Origin: Pseudomonas silesiensis
GTDB lineage: Bacteria; Pseudomonadota; Gammaproteobacteria; Pseudomonadales; Pseudomonadaceae
Assembly (NCBI RefSeq): GCF_001661075.1
Contig: NZ_CP014870.1
Coordinates: forward strand, 1,426,001-1,490,000
Direction of reading: 5' to 3'
DNA: 64,000 bases
Position numbers and translations under genes: made by a program
Shown here: in pieces, positions 8,705 to 17,460 of the stretch
Layout: the number at the start of each line of letters is the position of its first letter
Numbering within the stretch: position 1 is the stretch's first letter
The notes under the pieces: generated by a model
Seen by the model: only the letters and a program-made list of their open reading frames with translations
What the model was told of the DNA's origin: nothing
The model's database searches: none

Positions 8705-8859
8705 GCTGAACAGTATGGCAGGGCAGCAGTATGTGCGAGTCTCGCCCGGACATCTTCTCCAGCAAACCCCAAACTACGGAACACCCGCTGAAAGATTGAG
8801 CCAATGCAGTTGCATCGACCGGTTGAATCCAAAGCCGTTAGCTGTCTGTCATGAAGTAG

Positions 8860-9068
8860 TCACTCCGGCGTCATCAGCACCGCAAGCATCATGTTGATGG
8901 ACTGTTCATTCTTGCTGAAAGTCTGTAGTGCGCCGCGCACATTGCCGCCAACTTCACCCGAGCCACGCTGTTAGAGCCACAGCGTCAACTCCATGTTTGC
9001 GGCTTCGAGGGCCAATTGGTTCTGATTGATCTCGAATAGTAGGGAAGGGAGCAGTCTGCGTTCGACAT
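8860..9068 (-). pseudogene. Small conserved Pseudomonas protein, frameshift plus internal stop
   Basis: From the ATG at 9068 the reading frame must shift once to give FEINQNQLALEAANMELTLW, then an in-frame TAA, then QRGSGEVGGNVRGAL, and it ends MMLAVLMTPE at 8860. The 209-base length is not a multiple of three, which agrees with one frameshift. The pieces resemble a short helical protein I recall as common but uncharacterised in pseudomonads. It is non-functional as written. Confidence 0.6.
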
Positions 9069-9250
9069 GGTGATTCCTCCCTGGAAGAGGTCAGCGTAGC
9101 AGTGCATGAGTTTTAGAAAACACAATTCTCGAACCCTTAAACGACTTTAGCCAGCGCCAGTGGCCGGTCGTGCCCCTCATCGGAAACCAATGTTCCTTCC
9201 TTGCTATGATGGCTAACAGCCGCTAATGGTTAAGGGGAATTGGAGAGGGC

Positions 9251-9496
9251 ATGAAGATGATTTGGAGATTTGTTGTTGTCCCCGCAATCCCAACAGAAAC
9301 GGTATCAATGCGTAACGGAGCGCGTTTCTACTGCAAGACTGCACCCATAGGATTCAACATCTATGACAACGAAGAGAAACTACGTCTTACGACTACCTAC
9401 CAGGCCCGAGAAGAAGCTGACGCTGAGTGCCAGCGACTGAATGTGGAGCGTCTTCAAAACGCACTTTCGGATCGAGAATCCATGACTGCGCTATAG
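9251..9496 (+). CDS. Hypothetical protein, 81 aa
   Basis: Not a family I recognise. GGAGAGG sits 5-6 bases before the ATG, which supports translation. No signal peptide or membrane segment. The C-terminal part (AREEADAECQRLNVER) resembles the same region of the convergent gene at 9491-9715 (TEAEAVCSLLNAEQ), so the two may share a small alpha/beta fold with a helical end. The stop codons of the two genes abut (CTATAG). Confidence 0.5.
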   Translation: MKMIWRFVVVPAIPTETVSMRNGARFYCKTAPIGFNIYDNEEKLRLTTTYQAREEADAECQRLNVERLQNALSDRESMTAL

Positions 9497-9715
9497 GGCA
9501 TTTTTCACTCTCAAGAAGGCATCAAGCGCTTGGCGTTCCGCACTTTGACGCGGTTGCTCGGCATTCAGGAGCGAGCAAACTGCCTCTGCCTCCGTCCTGA
9601 CGTTGAACACACCATGCTTGCTGGCTGAGCCTCCCTGTACAAGGTCGACAACCCTGTATCGCTTGCTGCCATCGTCCAGCGTGGTGGTTTCAATCACTCT
9701 GAATCTTTCGTGCAT
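9491..9715 (-). CDS. Hypothetical protein, 74 aa
   Basis: A small soluble protein starting MHERFRVIETTTLDDGSKRYRV. The start at 9715 has GGAAAG 6-7 bases upstream; an earlier in-frame start at 9760 has no such signal. It has a beta-rich N-terminal half (RVIETTTL, KRYRVVDL) and a helix with a cysteine (AEAVCSLLNAE) also seen in the gene at 9251. No known function. Confidence 0.5.
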   Translation of the reverse strand: MHERFRVIETTTLDDGSKRYRVVDLVQGGSASKHGVFNVRTEAEAVCSLLNAEQPRQSAERQALDAFLRVKNAL

Positions 9716-9869
9716 GGTTGCTTTCCGTGCATGAGATTGGTGCCCTACAAGTACCGGCAAAAGGAGACGATTTCAAGAACGGGACAGGCTAAAGCTGAGA
9801 CAATTTATGACGGTCGCGTCGTGCGAAAATTATAGACACGTAGGATCTTGCTGAAACGGAGTTTTCGAG

Positions 9870-10115
9870 ATGGTCTTTACCTTCACCCTTAATTACCAAC
9901 TTACGTCTGACGAGAGCGATATGGACTCGCTTGTGGAACGCTTGGCTGAAGAAGGCTGCGATTATGCGTTGGTCGGGGTCGGACAACCAGGTCGTCTGAC
10001 GCTGGAGTTTGTCCGTGAAGCAGCCTCTGCACATGACGCAATTGAGGGCGCCATAGAAGACGTACGCCGAGCCTTACCTAACGCACGCTTGATCGAGGCA
10101 GCACTCGCTCCATGA
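9870..10115 (+). CDS. N-terminal domain of a small DNA-binding-type protein, truncated
   Basis: An 81-residue ORF beginning MVFTFTLNYQLTSDESDMD and containing YALVGVGQPGRLTLEFVREA. I recognise this as the N-terminal domain of a Pseudomonas family that normally continues into a helix-turn-helix beginning around GLxDVAxxxGVSRQNMRK. Here it stops right after LIEAALAP, so the DNA-binding half is missing. It is either a degraded gene or a free-standing N-terminal domain. Its position in a stretch full of broken genes favours decay. Confidence 0.5.
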   Translation: MVFTFTLNYQLTSDESDMDSLVERLAEEGCDYALVGVGQPGRLTLEFVREAASAHDAIEGAIEDVRRALPNARLIEAALAP

Positions 10116-10244
10116 CTGACTGCGGTCGCCATACATTGCGCGGGTGGCACATGTGAGATTCGATAGGCGGCATGTTGGGCTGCGAAGCTAAGGATACTTT
10201 GGCTATCGCTCTTTCGGGCTTTAGCCCGGCTCCACTTTACCTCC

Positions 10245-10990
10245 TCACGTTTGGTCTCCGTTGCTATGAGCCGGCAAGCAGTACCCGCCAGTAGATTCTC
10301 CGTGGAACGTTTTACAGATCCGGATAATCATCAAGCTTAAGGCTGGGAGCGCCTCCGTCCTCCGGCTCGCGCTTAGGCGTATGTATCACTCCAGCTTCAG
10401 CATCTGCACGCATCTGCTCGAGCTCTTTGTGAAATGCCTTGTCCTGAACCGTGGGTTTGCTGGTGTACGGTTTTCGGTCAGGTACAGGTTGGGCCGCATA
10501 GGTCGTTACCGCGTCTGGGTCGTGCTGCAGCTTTTCTTGAACTTGCGATTCCAGCATTGCACGGAGCGCGTCTTTGTCTGGACGGTTCAGCAATTTGTTA
10601 CTCCTATTCGGAAGCCAAGCTTAAGCTCTTCGATTGGTACATTGAGCAGTTGGTAAGGGCAGGGCCGTTTATTTCGTGGTTGCATCGCAGATTGGCAGTT
10701 ACCCGGATTGCAGGTTAAAAATCCTGGTAAGCCTACCAAGCCTTGGCGGCAACCGTCTGTGATGAAAATGATGTCATAGCTACAGTCTTGGATGCAGCTT
10801 TCGAGATGACTGAAGTGGCCAAACATTCACCGGCCGTTTTGCATGCATACTCAGAGCCTAGCGAGCAATTGCTCAAGCTGTTCTCGCTCCCAGGCACTCA
10901 ATAGCTCGACAGGATCAGCTCCGTCGCGCTGCCAGAGTTCAAGTGTTCCGACTCGGCCATCTGGCGACCTGCAGTACTCGCAGTAGTCCA
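10245..10990. repeat. Copy A of a 746-bp duplicated segment
   Basis: It matches 11,952-12,698 at an offset of 1707-1708 bases. The first 350 bp are nearly identical and the rest shows scattered substitutions. It contains a whole copy of the 93-aa gene and the C-terminal part of the DUF7693-like gene. Homology stops abruptly at CAGTAGTCCA (10,990). Confidence 0.85.
10312..10593 (-). CDS. Conserved hypothetical protein, 93 aa (copy A)
   Basis: A charged, probably mostly disordered protein starting LNRPDKDALRAMLESQVQ and ending SLKLDDYPDL. It uses a TTG start: GGAG lies 7 bases upstream of TTG-CTG-AAC and no ATG is available, and copy B (12,019-12,300) keeps the same arrangement. The two copies differ at only two residues, both near the N-terminus, while the upstream DNA differs more, which suggests selection on the protein or recent conversion. 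Function unknown. A decayed third copy lies near 28,645. Confidence 0.6.
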   Translation of the reverse strand: MLNRPDKDALRAMLESQVQEKLQHDPDAVTTYAAQPVPDRKPYTSKPTVQDKAFHKELEQMRADAEAGVIHTPKREPEDGGAPSLKLDDYPDL

Positions 10991-11111
10991 AGGTACATCG
11001 ACTCGTGCGTACAGCCACGTTCAGCCCATCACTGGTTGTGACGTTATGGATGACGCTCAATGGAATCTCCACCATTGAGCGTCCGATGACGAGCAGCGAG
11101 CTTCTGCTCAC
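10851..11111 (-). pseudogene. DUF7693-like protein, N-terminal half replaced (copy A)
   Basis: The last 44 codons (LDYCEYCRSPDGRVGTLELW, then a block ending WEREQLEQLLARL) match the C-terminal half of the full-length paralogue at 12,559-12,897. Everything before codon 42 is unrelated and joins at the point where the 746-bp repeat ends. An ORF from a GTG at 11,111 remains open, so a chimeric 86-aa protein is possible, but the break coincides with a rearrangement and I treat it as broken. DUF7693 is named from memory of Pseudomonas annotations. Confidence 0.55.
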
Positions 11112-11137
11112 TCACTTAATGCGGCTGACGGCAACGA

Positions 11138-11512
11138 CTAACCCTCAGGATGATTTGCTCGAGATAAGCGGTAAGTTTGCAATACCTTCAGGGGCAAGCT
11201 TTCAACGAATGTTGTCAGCCTTTCCAGATCGACAGAGATGCTCGAAGACTCTGCGTGAAGCTGGTTAGCAAGAGAAACTAGGATTGCGGCGCGAAGATCC
11301 TCCACTTCTGGAGCGGAAGCGTCATCAGGCCACCCATCGGCAGACCGCGTGACATCGTGGTAGTCCTTGTAACCAAAGCACCGAGCGAGGATTTCGCGCG
11401 CCGCTGACAGGTTGACAGGCTCAGGCCCTGGCCAATCGCGATGGATGACTTTGGCGATCCGTTTGAAGCCTTTCTGGGGGTTAAGGTCTGCAGGATATAT
11501 CGGGATACGCAT
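11138..11512 (-). CDS. N-terminal fragment of a recombinase-like protein, 124 aa
   Basis: It starts MRIPIYPADLNPQKGFKRIA and matches the first 120 residues of the tyrosine recombinase at 29,288-30,193 (MRVPVYPQDLIRNRGFKSLA), including the NLSAAREILARCFGYKDYHD motif. It ends before the catalytic domain (SRANHPEG then stop). It may be a truncated recombinase or a stand-alone copy of the N-terminal domain, which could still bind DNA. Neighbouring sequence is rearranged, which favours truncation. Confidence 0.55.
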   Translation of the reverse strand: MRIPIYPADLNPQKGFKRIAKVIHRDWPGPEPVNLSAAREILARCFGYKDYHDVTRSADGWPDDASAPEVEDLRAAILVSLANQLHAESSSISVDLERLTTFVESLPLKVLQTYRLSRANHPEG

Positions 11513-11712
11513 GAGTAAATCTCCAGTTGTCGGTACGGGGGCGGGAGCCCGCTTGACACCTGGCCATGCATGCTAAGAAAGGATTACATTTCGTTTTATT
11601 GACGGGGCAGGCCTGTCTGGCTTGATCTGCGCCTGTGATCATAGCCATTCTAGGTGCTGGAATTCAACCCTTGCACCGCGAAAGCAGATCGAGGACGCGC
11701 ATTTCAGCTGTC

Positions 11713-11940
11713 TCATTTTTCGTTGGCGTTACCAAGCTGTCCGCCATCCCATGCTTTCGTGAGTTCATCTATTCGATCCGCGATTTGAGGCTTTACTGAT
11801 AGGACAAGGCAGCGCGTGTTGCCGACAAATTCTTCTATCAGGTACACAGCGTCGCCGACATCCAGTTCGAGCTCCTGCAGCGCTTCGTCTGGAATTCGAA
11901 TCGCACCGTCACCATCCCATTCTTCGATGATGATTTTCAT
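11713..11940 (-). CDS. AbrB/MazE-type small protein, orphan
   Basis: 75 residues. The N-terminal half (MKIIIEEWDGDGAIRIPDEA, then LQELELDVGDAVYLIEEFVG) has the swapped-hairpin SpoVT-AbrB pattern used by MazE-type antitoxins and AbrB regulators: an acidic beta strand, IPxxxLxxLxLxxGDxV, then another strand. The C-terminal tail (RIDELTKAWDGG) is short and helical. A GTG at 11,955 would add five residues (MKKPP) but has no better ribosome-binding site. No toxin gene (MazF, PemK or VapC type) is beside it, so it is an orphan antitoxin, an inhibitor of a distant toxin, or a regulator. Confidence 0.65.
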   Translation of the reverse strand: MKIIIEEWDGDGAIRIPDEALQELELDVGDAVYLIEEFVGNTRCLVLSVKPQIADRIDELTKAWDGGQLGNANEK

Positions 11941-11951
11941 AGGTGGCTTTT

Positions 11952-12698
11952 TCACGTTTGGTCTCCGTTGCTATGAGCCGGCAAGCAGTACCCGCCAGTA
12001 GATTCTCCGTGGCACGTTTTACAGATCTGGATAATCATCAAGCTTAAGGCTGGGAGCGCCTCCGTCCTCCGGCTCGCGCTTAGGCGTATGTATCACTCCA
12101 GCTTCAGCATCTGCACGCATCTGCTCGAGCTCTTTGTGAAATGCCTTGTCCTGAACCGTGGGTTTGCTGGTGTACGGTTTTCGGTCAGGTACAGGCTGGG
12201 CTGCATAAGTCGTTACCGCGTCAGGGTCGTGCTGCAATTTTTCTTGGACTTGAGTTTCCAGCAGTGCGCGGAGCGCATCTTTGTCGGGACGGTTAAGCAA
12301 ATTGTTATTCCTATTCGGAAGCCAAGCACTAGCTATTCGATTGGTACATTGAGCAGTAGGTGAGGGCAGGGCCGTTTATATTTGTGGTCACATCGCAGAT
12401 TGGCAGTTGCCCGGATTGCAGGTTAAAAATCCTGGTAAGCCTACCAAGCCTTAGCGGCCACCGCCTGTGATGAAAATGATGCCATAGCTACAGTCTAGGA
12501 AGCAGCTTTAGAGACGACTGAAGTGGCCGAACCCTCACCTGCCGTTTTGCATGGAGGCTCAGAGGGCAGCGAGCAATCGTTCGAGCTGTTCACGCTCCCA
12601 GGCACTCAGTAGTTCGACAGGATCGGCTCCATCGCTCTGCCAGAGTTCGAGTGTCCCGACTCTACCATCAGGCGACCTGCAGTACTCGCAGTAGTCCA
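11952..12698. repeat. Copy B of the 746-bp duplicated segment
   Basis: Direct repeat of 10,245-10,990. Here the DUF7693-like gene continues intact past the point where copy A breaks, so copy B keeps the original arrangement and copy A is the rearranged one. Confidence 0.85.
12019..12300 (-). CDS. Conserved hypothetical protein, 93 aa (copy B)
   Basis: The same protein as at 10,312-10,593, with ALLETQ in place of AMLESQ near the N-terminus. It starts at TTG with GGAATAACAAT upstream. It lies 258 bases downstream of the intact DUF7693-like gene on the same strand. No recognised function. Confidence 0.6.
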   Translation of the reverse strand: MLNRPDKDALRALLETQVQEKLQHDPDAVTTYAAQPVPDRKPYTSKPTVQDKAFHKELEQMRADAEAGVIHTPKREPEDGGAPSLKLDDYPDL

Positions 12699-12897
12699 GG
12701 GTGTCACAGTCGTTGAAGAGTGTGAGCTGCCAGCCATCAATCTCCACGGGCATAAGGCCGTGATAAATCTCGCTCCAGGACTGTGTGGAGCTTCGCGTCA
12801 TGATGCGTTTGCCGAGCACGACGTCCGTCAGCACTTTGCTAACCTCGCTTGCGCGGAGAGAGGAGGTTGTGTTCAAAATGTTCTGAGCTCGAGTCAT
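12559..12897 (-). CDS. DUF7693-like small protein, intact paralogue
   Basis: A 112-residue protein. Residues 14-52 read LRASEVSKVLTDVVLGKRIM, then SWSEIYHGL; residues 56-112 are IDGWQLTLFNDCDTLDYCEY and the conserved C-terminal block ending WEREQLERLLAAL. I recognise this as a Pseudomonas-rich small family (DUF7693, from memory) of unknown function with a conserved cysteine pair (YCEYC). Broken relatives lie at 10,851-11,111, 20,627-20,785 and 28,742-28,862, making this the only complete copy in the window. Confidence 0.6.
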   Translation of the reverse strand: MTRAQNILNTTSSLRASEVSKVLTDVVLGKRIMTRSSTQSWSEIYHGLMPVEIDGWQLTLFNDCDTLDYCEYCRSPDGRVGTLELWQSDGADPVELLSAWEREQLERLLAAL

Positions 12898-12979
12898 CGC
12901 TTGCCCATCGCTAGGCTGTGGTATGAAGTGACGTCAACGGGGAGGTCGATCCTTCGGCCCAATGGGCCCGGCTCATCAA

Positions 12980-13118
12980 TTAGCTAAGCATTTCTTTCAC
13001 GATGGAAGCCACATTTCTCGCATCGTCTATCCCTCGGTGGTAGGTGCCCTGCCAGGCCAAGCCCATGGCCTCTACAGTTTGCTTAAGTCCTTTCGGCTGA
13101 TTGTCATACAAGTCTGTA
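12980..13118 (-). pseudogene. 3' fragment of a DnaQ-like exonuclease gene
   Basis: Translated on the minus strand it reads LYDNQPKGLKQTVEAMGLAW, then QGTYHRGIDDARNVASIVKE and a stop at 12,980. This is the C-terminal 40 residues of the exonuclease whose better-preserved copy is at 18,541-19,158. The HRGIDDA stretch contains the final catalytic His and Asp of DEDDh exonucleases. The rest of the gene is missing. Confidence 0.7.
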
Positions 13119-13409
13119 GCTGGCAGTGAATCACTGGACTGATGCTAATCCTACCCCTTGTACCAAACGCCACTCGGTATGGCATGTTGCTATCAATAGT
13201 TCTAGAATCGGCCGACGATTTTCTAGAGCCAGGCCTTGGTCTGGTTTCAGCTACGGTGAAGTCCGCTAACCCATCACGAAGGGCGGCTCCCCCTGTTTGC
13301 TACACGGATGTTTAGATGAGCCTCGTCAGACTCAGCTGCTTGCAGTGTTTGATGGCAAGGGATCATCGCAAGCGTTCATTGCTGACCTAAATGAAACGGA
13401 CTTCAACCT
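13119..13409. other. Region upstream of qatA
   Basis: No gene is seen. It presumably holds the qat promoter, but I could not pick out a convincing -35/-10 pair. It contains several short degenerate pieces. Confidence 0.4.
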
Positions 13410-15353
13410 ATGTGGCATGACAACGAAACAACGGTCGACTACCTGAATTTTGGCGTGGTAGCAGATGCCTGCGCCAGCCTTCTGAGGCAAAGTGGTGGTG
13501 AGCCCATTTCGATAGGTGTGTCAGGTGGGTGGGGGGCCGGTAAATCCTCCCTGGTCAAAATGATTGCCGCTCGCCTCGAAACCTCCGCAGCCTCCGCACT
13601 CCCGGCAGTCCCAGAACAGCCCGCGACCACAGCAGGGCAACCCGTGGCTCGGGCCGACCGGTACGTCGTCATTACCTTTAACCCCTGGTTGTATCAGGAC
13701 TTCGAGAGCGCTCGTAGTGCCTTGCTCCAGATTGTTGGCGACGAAGTGCTGAAGCTGGCCAAGGGTGATGCGACGCTGCTGAAGAAAGCCCACGAGCTTT
13801 TGCAGCGCATCAACCTCTTGCGGTTGGTGCAGCTTGGCGGTGAGGCCGCGATCACAATCACCACTGGCGTCCCAGTCGGGGCGATCGGTAAAGCAATCGG
13901 CAAAGCAGTCAGTTATTGGAACTCTTTGGGCAACGACGCGGATGCATCCACAGATTCTGCGGATGGCTCTGATGCGGCAAAAGATGAGGATGATGAGTCG
14001 GTTGATTTCAAGGCTGAGGGTCTGCTGAACCCCGCAAAGCCTTTGTCACTGCCCAACGAAATTCATGCGTTTCGATCAGCACTTGAAAAAATGCTGGAAG
14101 AGTTGGGGATCACCTTGGTGGTGTTCGTCGACGACTTGGATCGATGCTTACCGCAGACGGCTATTTCTACGCTGGAATCTATCCGTCTGCTGTTGTTTCT
14201 CAAGCGCACGGCCTTCGTGATCGCGGCCGACAACGACTTCATCCGCGGTGCGGTTAGGAAGCATTTTGAAGGAACCGGCATCACCAGCGACATCGCCACG
14301 AACTACTTTGACAAGCTGATTCAAGTACCCCTGCATGTGCCACGCATTGGCGTGAACGAAGCCAAAGCCTATCTGGTGCTCCTGTTGCTTGAACACGAGG
14401 CTAGGGTTGGGGCATTCCCTCAGGAAAAATTTGATCAGGCGAAAGTCGAGATCCCCCTGCGTCTGGCTAGAAGTTGGCTTGGTGAGACGATCACATCTGG
14501 ATTTCTCCACGAACTCGTGGGTGACGATACCAGGCTTCATGGGCTCATGGATCTGGCGCAGGGCCTGGCGACTCTGATGTTCAAGTCCACAGCGATCAGC
14601 GCAAACCCCCGGCTCATGAAGCGCTTCCTGAACACCGTGTTTTTACGTGAATCGTTAGCGCGGCCTCAGGGCATCACGCTGGATATTGCAGCACTGGCCA
14701 AATGGCATTTGCTGGAGCGATGCAATGAGGAGTTGGCGAACACTTTGTCGTCGATGGTCAGCTCTGAAAATGATGGTGAGGTCGCCGAGCTTTTACTCGC
14801 AGAGTCCGCTGCACAGGGGAGTGGGTCGCTCGACAGAACGTTTCCTGATGAGCCCTTTGTCAGAGAGTGGCTGCAACTGGCCCCCGCCCTTGGTGCCACG
14901 GATTTACGACCCTTGCTCCATTTGAGTCGAGACACCGCGACACGAGATTTTGGCGACGACAACCTGACCCAGGCGGGGCGTGAGCTGCGCGATGTACTGA
15001 AGGTCGCTACCAGTTCCAATGACGCTCTCACCAGAGCAATCGCGGCTGTTGACAGTGGCCAGGCTGAGTTGGCGATGGTGAAAGCGTGGCAGGGCATGGC
15101 CTCCTCGCGAACATGGAAGGCCAGTGTCGAAATGGTCATCTTGATAGAGCCCTGCAAGGTTCACCCGGCGCTAGGCAGGCGTGCGGCAGCGCTCTTGGGG
15201 CTTGCACCTCCTGGCGACATCGGGCCCGGGATCATGCCATCACTAGCGAGCCAGCCATGGGCGGTAGACATATTAAGATCCTGGCTGGAAGAGACGGGCA
15301 TTCCTGGACACGCCAAGAGGGCCATCGAAGCTGCGTTGAGGAGTAGTGTCTGA
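13410..15353 (+). CDS. qatA: QatA, KAP-family P-loop NTPase of the Qat anti-phage system
   Basis: A 647-residue ATPase. Residues 36-50 carry GVSGGWGAGKSSLVK (Walker A), and residues about 235-246 carry LVVFVDDLDRC (Walker B and the following DLDR typical of KAP NTPases). A long insertion with an acidic low-complexity patch (about residues 175-205) separates them. The start MWHDNETTVDYLNFG matches the usual opening of the family. It is the first of four genes joined by stop/start overlaps (TGATG with qatB). In the known Qat system all four genes act together against phage, and the ATPase is thought to sense or regulate. The mechanism is not established here. Confidence 0.88.
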   Translation: MWHDNETTVDYLNFGVVADACASLLRQSGGEPISIGVSGGWGAGKSSLVKMIAARLETSAASALPAVPEQPATTAGQPVARADRYVVITFNPWLYQDFESARSALLQIVGDEVLKLAKGDATLLKKAHELLQRINLLRLVQLGGEAAITITTGVPVGAIGKAIGKAVSYWNSLGNDADASTDSADGSDAAKDEDDESVDFKAEGLLNPAKPLSLPNEIHAFRSALEKMLEELGITLVVFVDDLDRCLPQTAISTLESIRLLLFLKRTAFVIAADNDFIRGAVRKHFEGTGITSDIATNYFDKLIQVPLHVPRIGVNEAKAYLVLLLLEHEARVGAFPQEKFDQAKVEIPLRLARSWLGETITSGFLHELVGDDTRLHGLMDLAQGLATLMFKSTAISANPRLMKRFLNTVFLRESLARPQGITLDIAALAKWHLLERCNEELANTLSSMVSSENDGEVAELLLAESAAQGSGSLDRTFPDEPFVREWLQLAPALGATDLRPLLHLSRDTATRDFGDDNLTQAGRELRDVLKVATSSNDALTRAIAAVDSGQAELAMVKAWQGMASSRTWKASVEMVILIEPCKVHPALGRRAAALLGLAPPGDIGPGIMPSLASQPWAVDILRSWLEETGIPGHAKRAIEAALRSSV

Positions 15354-16198
15354 TGGGAACTTCGACTTCAAGTGGTGGCGGCAAGGGTGGCTCTCCATTT
15401 GACCCTGAATGGTTAGACCCAGGCGCAGGAGGGGTTGGTGACGCTGGGCCGGGAGACGGTGCACCTGACGGCGAAGAGGTCGGCTCTCATGACCCGGCTG
15501 CTGATGGCGACGCGGATGGTGATGCCGCTCAAGAGCAAGGCGTAGCACCCGATCGCAGATTCATGCCGGCCCGTGCCAAACTTGGGAAGTACCTTTCTGG
15601 CGGTGGGCGTGAGGCCTTGCGTGGTGCTGCCAGCAGCATGATCAATAAGGGTATGGGCGGAGCAGGCCGCGCCAGCAGTACGATGCGCGGAGTCGCTCAG
15701 GGCGCCGGACGATTGGGGGCGTTTCTCGAAGCGGTCAGAGCGGGTACGGATCCTCAAGTCATCGACTGGATTCAGAGGGTTCGCGGCCAGAATCTATCGG
15801 CCAGCGACCTTGCGCTGGAGCTGATCAAAGAGGTCATGCCGGATACCGGCAGTGTCGACGATGAGTCGCTGAGAAACGCTGCGGCCGACGCCTTGGCTCA
15901 GCTATATGAGCAAGACCCCAGTGTCGATATCTTCCATCTCAATGATCAGCAAATTACGTCAGTCATTGGCTTCACTATCGCCAATGAGGTCTGCAACCGC
16001 ATGGATCTGCAGTTGGGCCAGACCTATGAAAAGCTTAGGTACTCCGCGGTTCAGATCCAGCAGTTTCGTAACGACATCAAGGAATGGGTTCACGCGGAGG
16101 TACAGCGAATCATGGATGGTCTTGTGGTGCAGAGAGTAGATCCTCTGACACTTGCACAATCGGTGCTACAAACGGCACTGGAGGTGTTTGCAGAATGA
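15353..16198 (+). CDS. qatB: QatB, Qat anti-phage system protein of unknown function
   Basis: 281 residues with no enzymatic motif I recognise. Residues 1-65 are Gly/Asp/Pro-rich and probably disordered (GTSTSSGGGKGGSPFDPEW). The middle is Gly/Ser/Ala-rich, and the C-terminal 150 residues are helical (WIQRVRGQNLSASDLALELI). Identity rests mainly on position between qatA and qatC and on size. The start ATG overlaps the qatA stop by one base, and the stop overlaps the qatC start (ATGA), so the four genes are translationally coupled. Confidence 0.82.
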   Translation: MGTSTSSGGGKGGSPFDPEWLDPGAGGVGDAGPGDGAPDGEEVGSHDPAADGDADGDAAQEQGVAPDRRFMPARAKLGKYLSGGGREALRGAASSMINKGMGGAGRASSTMRGVAQGAGRLGAFLEAVRAGTDPQVIDWIQRVRGQNLSASDLALELIKEVMPDTGSVDDESLRNAAADALAQLYEQDPSVDIFHLNDQQITSVIGFTIANEVCNRMDLQLGQTYEKLRYSAVQIQQFRNDIKEWVHAEVQRIMDGLVVQRVDPLTLAQSVLQTALEVFAE

Positions 16199-17460
16199 TC
16201 AAAGTCATTTGTACCAGCGTTGCGCGCCTTCCTGCTCAACTGGCCGAGGATGAGCGCGCTTTCACCTATTTCAAGGGGGCCAGGCGCGAGGGTGTAGGCA
16301 CCATCGCAAAAAGCTGGCACGGTTCTTTGAAGCGGAAAGGGTTTTGCCCGAGCCCTGCCACGTGGGATTTCGTTCAATTCTGCTTGGCGGTGTGTGCGAC
16401 AGACCTCTGTGGATTGCGTAGCTCAAGTGCTGACGGCTGGACTCGGACAATCGAATTGAGCGTAGGGCTGCATGAGCCACTACGGTGGGAGCCGTGGAAG
16501 GTAAAGCTTGAGCAACTGCTGAAAGTCTTGACCGGAGACTACTGGACGCTGATTTTTACGGATGCCGGCCTGCCTCCACCGCGGGGACGTTTCGTCGCCA
16601 AGAATCAGGACTGCGTGTCACTTTTGTCGGGTGGGCTCGACAGCCTCATCGGTGGTCTGGATCTGGTAGCCCAAGGACGACGTCCCTTGTTTGTCTCCCA
16701 GTTGGCTCACGAAGATTCTGAGCGTCAACGGCACTATGCAACGCTGCTGGGTGGCGTGGATGCTCATTATCAGTGGAGCCACGGGATCAGCTTTAAGGGC
16801 CCCCGAGAACCTTCTACTCGCGGCCGATCACTGGCGTTTTATGCCTTTGCAGTACTGGCAGCCTCTAGATTGGGTGTTGCGCGTCCTACGATCTACATTC
16901 CAGAGAACGGGTTCATCTGCGTGAATCCACCGCTTGTTCCTGGACGTGTGTCTAGCCTGAGTACTCGTACCACACATCCACTTTTCATCAGCAAGCTCCA
17001 GCAGATATTGGATGGTCTCGGCGTATCGGTTCAGTTAGAGCTGCCTTACCGGTTCAAGACAAAAGGGGAGATGATGACCGAGTGCCTGGATCAGGCGCGC
17101 CTTCAGCAGCTTGCTTCGGACTCGACTAGCTGTGGTCGATTCCGTACATACAACCGAACTCATTGTGGGCGATGCGTCCCCTGCATGATCCGTAGGGCTG
17201 CCTTCAACGCATGGGCACCAGGAGCGGATACTACGCGGTACGCTTTCCCGAGCCTGGTTGGTAGTGACAAATCTAGTGGGCCTGATGATCCGATGGCGGT
17301 GGCATTGGCCGTACTGACGGCAAGAGAGAGGGGTATCGATAGATTCCTCGGCGCTTCACTGGCCTTTGCATCTATTCCTGAACGACCTCAGTATCGGTCG
17401 GTACTAACCAACGGCATTCACGAGTTGGAGGCCCTTTTGATTGGAGACGGATTGCTGTGA
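16195..17460 (+). CDS. qatC: QatC, QueC-like enzyme of the Qat anti-phage system
   Basis: 421 residues. The PP-loop motif LLSGGLDSLIGG is at about residues 142-153, as in 7-cyano-7-deazaguanine synthase (QueC), which activates and amidates a carboxy-deazaguanine. The C-terminal zinc site is also present: CGRFRTYNRTHCGRCVPC at about residues 314-331. The 140-residue N-terminal extension is typical of QatC and absent from housekeeping QueC. The start at 16,195 overlaps the qatB stop; an upstream in-frame start at 16,084 lies inside qatB and is unlikely. It probably modifies a protein or nucleic-acid target with a deazaguanine-type group, but this is inferred from the family. Confidence 0.88.
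   Translation: MIKVICTSVARLPAQLAEDERAFTYFKGARREGVGTIAKSWHGSLKRKGFCPSPATWDFVQFCLAVCATDLCGLRSSSADGWTRTIELSVGLHEPLRWEPWKVKLEQLLKVLTGDYWTLIFTDAGLPPPRGRFVAKNQDCVSLLSGGLDSLIGGLDLVAQGRRPLFVSQLAHEDSERQRHYATLLGGVDAHYQWSHGISFKGPREPSTRGRSLAFYAFAVLAASRLGVARPTIYIPENGFICVNPPLVPGRVSSLSTRTTHPLFISKLQQILDGLGVSVQLELPYRFKTKGEMMTECLDQARLQQLASDSTSCGRFRTYNRTHCGRCVPCMIRRAAFNAWAPGADTTRYAFPSLVGSDKSSGPDDPMAVALAVLTARERGIDRFLGASLAFASIPERPQYRSVLTNGIHELEALLIGDGLL

Noticed and set aside
10245..12698. Insertion sequence as the cause of the duplication
   Set aside because: No transposase or terminal inverted repeats in the repeated segment.
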